Assembly: GCF_003383095.1 (NCBI RefSeq)
Contig: NZ_PSYW01000003.1
Coordinates: 1 to 64,000, forward strand
DNA length: 64,000 nt
Source of the DNA: Haloferax sp. Atlit-12N
Lineage (GTDB): Archaea; Halobacteriota; Halobacteria; Halobacteriales; Haloferacaceae
Direction of reading: 5' to 3'
Within the stretch, counting starts at the first letter, position 1. Every line of letters begins with the position of its first letter. The notes beneath the pieces are model-generated. The model was not told the origin of the DNA, did no database searches, and was given only the letters and a program-made list of their open reading frames with translations. Positions 59,723 through 64,000 of this stretch are shown one piece after another. Position numbers and translations under genes: made by a program.

Positions 59723-61537
59723 ATGAGCAGCAACAACATCGTCGTCGAGAACCTGACGTTTCAGTACCCCGGCGGCGACGAGGCGGTATTGCGCGACGCG
59801 AGCGTGACGATAGAGCCGGGCGAGTTCACGGCCGTCGTCGGTGGCAACGGCAGCGGCAAGACGACCCTGTGTAAGACGTTCAATGGCCTCATCCCGCACT
59901 TCTTCGAGGGGACGTTCGACGGGCGCGTCACCGTCGCCGGCACCGACACCCGCGAGTCGGACGTCGCCGAACTCTCGAAGACGGTCGGCTACGTCTTCCA
60001 GGACTTCGAGAACCAACTCGTCCAGGAGACGGTCCGCGACGACGTGGAGTTCGCACCGCTCAACCACGGGCTCGACGACTACGCCGAGCGGGCGACCCGC
60101 GCGCTCGAAACCCTCGGTCTCGACCACCTCGAAGACCGGTTCATCTGGGAACTGAGCGGCGGCCAGCAACACCTCGTCGCGCTCGCTGGAGTGCTCGCGA
60201 TGGACCCCGAGTTCATCTTCGTCGACGAGCCCGCCGCACAGCTCGACCCCCGAAACGCCCGCGAGACGTACGAACAGCTCCGACGACTCAACGAGGAGCG
60301 CGACAAGACGATAATCGTCATCGAACACCACTCCGAGTTCATCGCCGACTACTGCGACGAGATGGTGCTCGTCTCCGACGGCGGGGTCGCCTGGAAGGAA
60401 CCGGTCGAGGTCGGACTCAACAGGCTCGACGACTTACTCGCCCACGACATCCACCCGCCGCAGGTCACACAAATCGCTGACGGCCTGCCGACCGAGGTGG
60501 GAACTCTACCCAGCGGTCGGTATCCCGTGACCGTCGACGAGGCGGCAACGGCGTTTCAGCCCGTCGCGACGCGTGAGTCGCGGGCCGCGGTCGACGGCGG
60601 CGCAGTAGCGGCAGCCGACGCAGACACCGCCCCGTCTCCCAATTCCGAACGGGACGCGCTGGTGACGATGCGCGGTGTCGGTCACGGTTACCCCACGCTT
60701 CGGGAAGGGTACAACCGCGTACTCGATGGGCTGGACCTCGAACTGCACGCGGGCGACCGGGTCGCCCTCGTCGGTGCCAACGGCTCCGGGAAGTCGACGC
60801 TGTTGCGATTGATGACGGGGTTAGAGTCCCCAGACCAAGGGAGAGTGACGGTCCTCGGGCGCGACACGAGTGAGACGCTCCCCGAGCAACTGGCCGACGA
60901 CACCGTCTACATCCACCAGAACCCCGAAGAGATGTTCGTCGAGGACACCGTCCGCAAGGACATCGCCTACTACCTCGAGAACCGCGACGCCCCGAACGTG
61001 GACGAACGCGTCGACGAGATTCTCGCGTATCTGGACCTCGAACACCTCGCCGACCGCGACGGTCGCCTGATGAGCCTCGGCCAACAGCGCCGCGCGTCGC
61101 TCGGCATCGGGCTCGCGACCGACCCGACGGTCGTCCTCCTGGACGAACCCACGGGCAGTCTCGACCTCCAGAGCCGACGCGAAGTGACCGGAATGCTCCG
61201 GAAAGCGGAGAGCCGCGTCGAGACAGTCGTCGTCGCCTCGCACGACCTGCAACTGGTCGCGGCGTGGGCCAACCGCGTCCTCGTCATGGGCGAGGGCGAG
61301 GTGCTCGCGGACGCACCGCCGGCGGCGGTGTTCTCCGACCCGGACCTCCTCGCCGAGACCGACCTGCGACAGCCGCAGGTGGTCGAACTGAGCCAGCGAC
61401 TCGGGCTGGAATCGCCCGCTCTCAGCACCGACGCGATGTGTGAGACACTGGCTCGTTCGTTCGAGGATGATGCGCTCGCCGATGGTGGTGTCGCCGATGT
61501 CAGCCGCGGGGGCGAGCCGAACGGAGGGATGCGATGA
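59723..61537 (+). CDS. ecfA: Fused tandem ECF-type ABC ATPase
   Basis: The 604-residue protein contains two ABC ATPase units. Unit 1 has Walker A GGNGSGKTT (residues 40-48), signature LSGGQQH (about 145) and Walker B FIFVDEPAAQLD. Unit 2, from about residue 313, has Walker A GANGSGKST (about 349), signature-like MSLGQQRRAS (about 450) and Walker B VLLDEPTGSLD. A linker of about 70 residues joins them. This EcfAA' fusion is the energising module of ECF (energy-coupling factor) importers. ATG 59723 follows the T-rich spacer; a TTG at 59714 is less likely. The stop overlaps the EcfT start by 4 bp. Confidence 0.92.
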   Translation: MSSNNIVVENLTFQYPGGDEAVLRDASVTIEPGEFTAVVGGNGSGKTTLCKTFNGLIPHFFEGTFDGRVTVAGTDTRESDVAELSKTVGYVFQDFENQLVQETVRDDVEFAPLNHGLDDYAERATRALETLGLDHLEDRFIWELSGGQQHLVALAGVLAMDPEFIFVDEPAAQLDPRNARETYEQLRRLNEERDKTIIVIEHHSEFIADYCDEMVLVSDGGVAWKEPVEVGLNRLDDLLAHDIHPPQVTQIADGLPTEVGTLPSGRYPVTVDEAATAFQPVATRESRAAVDGGAVAAADADTAPSPNSERDALVTMRGVGHGYPTLREGYNRVLDGLDLELHAGDRVALVGANGSGKSTLLRLMTGLESPDQGRVTVLGRDTSETLPEQLADDTVYIHQNPEEMFVEDTVRKDIAYYLENRDAPNVDERVDEILAYLDLEHLADRDGRLMSLGQQRRASLGIGLATDPTVVLLDEPTGSLDLQSRREVTGMLRKAESRVETVVVASHDLQLVAAWANRVLVMGEGEVLADAPPAAVFSDPDLLAETDLRQPQVVELSQRLGLESPALSTDAMCETLARSFEDDALADGGVADVSRGGEPNGGMR

Positions 61538-62493
61538 AGTACGTCGACGCGCTCACCGACATCTCGGTCGCCGACATCAAGGTCGATTTGATGCGGACGG
61601 CCTACGACAACGAGGACGCCCTGTTGAACAGCTTCGACCCACGAGTCGTCCTGCTGTGGACCGTGCTGTTCATGATTATCCCGTGGCTGTTCTACGACAC
61701 GCTTCCGCTGGCCATCTTGCTCGCGGCGGCCTTCGTGCTCGCCGCGCTCTCGCAGGTCAGCAAGTACCTGCTCGCGTTGCTCCTGTTCGGCCAAGTCACC
61801 AACGTCGGCTTCTTCGTGGTGTTGGTCCCGCTCATCGGCGGGGCGGTTCAAGCGGTAGGGTACTTGGGTGACAACGCTGGCCGGGTCGTCGCGGGCGTCA
61901 TGGCGGGCGACGCGAGCGTGTTCGCCGAGACTGGGAGCATCGTCGTGGCCGCGGTCGGTCGGGGCATCCACACCGCCACGACCAGCCAGGAAGTCGGAAT
62001 CGACGCCGTCGGGGCGCTCGTCCCGTTCTTCCTCAAGCTCACGATTATCTCGGTCATCAGCCTCGCCGTCTTCTCGGCGATGAGCCCGCAGAAACTCAGC
62101 AAGGGGATGTTGCGTCTGGGCGTCCCTCGACAGCTCACGTTCGCCATCGCGTACGGCTACCGGATGATGCCGCTCCTCGTCGAGGAGTACCACGCGCTCA
62201 TCAACTCCTTCCGCCTCCGGAGCAAGGTTCCCGAAAAGCAGGGGCTGTTCAGGTGGCGCTACTTCTACTACCTGCTGACGCTCTCGGTCAAGGCGTTCTA
62301 CCCGCTGATTTTCAACGTGGCGAAGCGCTCGCGGGTAACCGTGGAGGCGATGGAGACGAAGGGGTTCTCGCGCTCGCTGGGCGACGAACAGAGCCAAGCC
62401 CTCCGGACCGAGGGCATGATGGTTCGGACCAGAGACGTCACGTTCGTCTTTGGGTCGCTGCTGTTCGTCGCCGCGGTCTGGGTGTTTACCTGA
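61534..62493 (+). CDS. ecfT: ECF transporter transmembrane subunit EcfT
   Basis: The 319-residue protein has hydrophobic segments (VVLLWTVLFMIIPWLFY, LPLAILLAAAFVLAAL, LLALLLFGQVTNVGFFVVL, and a C-terminal DVTFVFGSLLFVAAVWVF) and the cytoplasmic coupling helices with the Ala-Arg-Gly-like motif region (VTVEAMETKGFSRS) used to contact the ATPases. It joins the S-component to the ATPases. The start overlaps the ATPase stop by 4 bp. Confidence 0.88.
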   Translation: MKYVDALTDISVADIKVDLMRTAYDNEDALLNSFDPRVVLLWTVLFMIIPWLFYDTLPLAILLAAAFVLAALSQVSKYLLALLLFGQVTNVGFFVVLVPLIGGAVQAVGYLGDNAGRVVAGVMAGDASVFAETGSIVVAAVGRGIHTATTSQEVGIDAVGALVPFFLKLTIISVISLAVFSAMSPQKLSKGMLRLGVPRQLTFAIAYGYRMMPLLVEEYHALINSFRLRSKVPEKQGLFRWRYFYYLLTLSVKAFYPLIFNVAKRSRVTVEAMETKGFSRSLGDEQSQALRTEGMMVRTRDVTFVFGSLLFVAAVWVFT

Positions 62494-62692
62494 GCTGACG
62501 GCACGCGTCGCCCCGCGGACTATTTTCGACTCCGTACGACTACCGAACACAGGGTACCGCTACCGAGCAGAAAGTGAGGCAGACAATCCACATAGCAACC
62601 ACTTCATCGGTCATCGCCGTCAACGAGAGTATGCGAACGAGACAGATGCCGCCGGTCGGACGCGGGAGGCGCTCGGGGCGTGGTGAGCCGAG

Positions 62693-63982
62693 ATGAACTC
62701 CGCAACGCGGGCGGAGAGAGTACCCGCCAACGACGAACCAGAATCCACAGGTGAGGAGCCCATCGGGGCCGCACATCGATACCTCCCGTGGGTAGTCGCC
62801 GCCGGGTCGGCTATCCCGGTCGGCGCGCAGGTCATGGTGCTCCCGCCGGACCCGACGACGACGGCGCTCGACCTCGTCGGCGAGGGCGTCGTCGTCGCCG
62901 TCCTCTTCGCGTGCCTGTTCGTGGTCCGACGAGTACGCGACCCGTTCGTCTTCTACCCGCTGGCGGGCGGCGTCGCGGCCTCGTACCTGTTCGCGCTGAC
63001 CGACTTCCTCGACGAGTTCGTCGAGCAGCCCGTCTGGTTCAGCTATCTGTTCGAAGACGGGGCACAGGCGGCCGGCGCGGCGCTCCTCGTGTTCGGCATC
63101 TACCGGTGGACCGTCGCGCGACAGCGACGGGAGACCGAACTCCGCCAACAGCGCGAACAGCTCGCCGTCCTCAACCGCGTCCTCCAACACGACATCCGAA
63201 ACGACGCGCTAGTCATCCGCGGGTGGGCGTCGGTCGTGCGGAAAGAGGCGGGGCCGGCGGCCGACGAACGGCTGGAGAACATCGTCGCCGCGAGCAACGG
63301 CATCATCGACCTCACCGAGAGCACGGCGCAGTTCACTGACGTGCTTACCTCGGAGCGGACCGCAGACCTCGAACCGAAGCCGCTGGCCGAGACCATCGAG
63401 GCGGAGCTTCGGAAGGTCCGAGCCGGACACGACACCGACGTAGCCGTCTCCGGAGACCTGCCCGAGGTGAACGTTCTCGCCCACAGCATGCTCTCCGCGG
63501 TCTTCCGAAACCTCCTCGTCACGGCCGTCGAGCGGGCGGACGCCGAGCGTCCGGGAATCCGCCTGCGCGCCGAGCGCGGCGCGGAGACCGTGACCGTCCG
63601 TATCTCCGACGACGGCCCGCCGTTCACGGAAGACGCCTTCCCGGACGCGGGCGAGACCGTCGCGGGGTCCCCCGAGTCCCGAGGTCTCTCGCTCGTCGCC
63701 GCGCTCGTCGAACAGTTCGACGGGACTGTCGCGGTCGAAAATCACCCCGAGGGCGGCGCTACCGTCGCCGTCACTCTCAAGCTCGCCGAACACGCCGCGA
63801 CTTCCCCCGCCGACCGAATCGTCGAGGGAGTCAACGAGAGCGAATCGTCACCCTCGACGTCGCGCCCGGTGACGGGCCTCGACGCGGACGACCGAGACGA
63901 CTTCGCCGCCGTGCACTCGGACCGCGAATCGCCGGCCGGTCGGGGTCCGTCTACTGGCCGCGGCGACGCCGCAAACTACTGA
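62693..63982 (+). CDS. Membrane-bound sensor histidine kinase
   Basis: The 429-residue protein has an N-terminal soluble stretch, about four membrane helices (VVAAGSAIPVGAQVMVL, VVVAVLFACLFVV, FYPLAGGVAASYLFAL, AQAAGAALLVFGIYRW) and the kinase core: phosphoacceptor LNRVLQHDIRNDALVIRGWA (His about residue 166), N box FRNLLVTAVERAD, D/F boxes ISDDGPPFTEDAF and G2 RGLSLVAALVEQF. The first N box is degenerate in haloarchaeal fashion. A long acidic Ser-rich tail follows. It is a transmembrane signal sensor with no receiver adjacent. Only 199 bp separate it from the ECF operon. Confidence 0.88.
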   Translation: MNSATRAERVPANDEPESTGEEPIGAAHRYLPWVVAAGSAIPVGAQVMVLPPDPTTTALDLVGEGVVVAVLFACLFVVRRVRDPFVFYPLAGGVAASYLFALTDFLDEFVEQPVWFSYLFEDGAQAAGAALLVFGIYRWTVARQRRETELRQQREQLAVLNRVLQHDIRNDALVIRGWASVVRKEAGPAADERLENIVAASNGIIDLTESTAQFTDVLTSERTADLEPKPLAETIEAELRKVRAGHDTDVAVSGDLPEVNVLAHSMLSAVFRNLLVTAVERADAERPGIRLRAERGAETVTVRISDDGPPFTEDAFPDAGETVAGSPESRGLSLVAALVEQFDGTVAVENHPEGGATVAVTLKLAEHAATSPADRIVEGVNESESSPSTSRPVTGLDADDRDDFAAVHSDRESPAGRGPSTGRGDAANY

Positions 63983-64000
63983 CCGCCCATCCCGACTTCG

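Overview
The window is DNA of an extremely halophilic archaeon (class Halobacteria, probably the Haloferax/Halogeometricum group). The evidence is very GC-rich coding DNA with acidic, Asp/Glu-rich proteins, AT-rich gene-free patches, Tat-type signal peptides, a PGF-CTERM surface protein, deoxyhypusine synthase, a haloarchaeal-type malate synthase and bacterio-opsin-activator-like regulators. No rRNA, tRNA or CRISPR array was seen. The mix of transporters, sugar-acid and polyol enzymes and sensors, plus a MITE-like element and unusual repeats, fits an accessory chromosomal region or a megaplasmid.

Layout. 1-921: the tail of an enolase-superfamily dehydratase, an alternating hairpin/repeat array, a 124-bp MITE with IS6-like ends and AT-rich DNA. 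922-12430: an AEC permease, a cupin, and a catabolic-looking block in which the two halves of a Tm-1-type protein (PEP-hydrolase-like TIM barrel and UPF0261 ATP-binding protein) flank a complete LivKHMGF-type ABC importer and a PQQ-propeller lipoprotein. 12886-18105: a 1739-residue secreted protein with ThuA, PVC-type dehydrogenase, HEAT, three carbohydrate-binding and two blue-copper domains. 18225-24898: an archaeal version of the Ebo cluster (EboF phosphatase, EboB TatD-like hydrolase, EboC UbiA prenyltransferase, EboE-like TIM barrels) in which inositol-phosphate synthase sits where bacteria have the EboD cyclase. 25267-30134: a five-repeat PGF-CTERM surface protein, a laccase and a VTT-domain membrane protein.

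30334-36828: an FAD/Fe-S 2-hydroxyacid dehydrogenase, a PAS-GAF sensor, an IclR regulator and malate synthase, together a plausible glycolate/glyoxylate module. 37673-43618: a deaminase, a zinc ribbon and two large sensor/regulators separated by about 670 bp of striking 9-bp-periodic DNA. 43961-49564: a LolA-like protein, an HTH regulator with a small membrane partner, and two divergent DUF6498 membrane paralogues. 49486-53199: a PotABCD/iron-type ABC importer. 53408-56384: a membrane protein and a racemase with nearly duplicated promoters, deoxyhypusine synthase and DoxX. 57075-62493: ComB-like phosphosulfolactate phosphatase overlapping a TIM-barrel isomerase, then an ECF transporter with an unfamiliar S-component. 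62693-63982: a membrane histidine kinase.

The strongest candidates for something new are the archaeal Ebo-like cluster with its neighbouring copper/dehydrogenase giant, and the 9-bp-periodic non-coding DNA. All functional calls come from reading motifs and family resemblance by eye; no database search was run.
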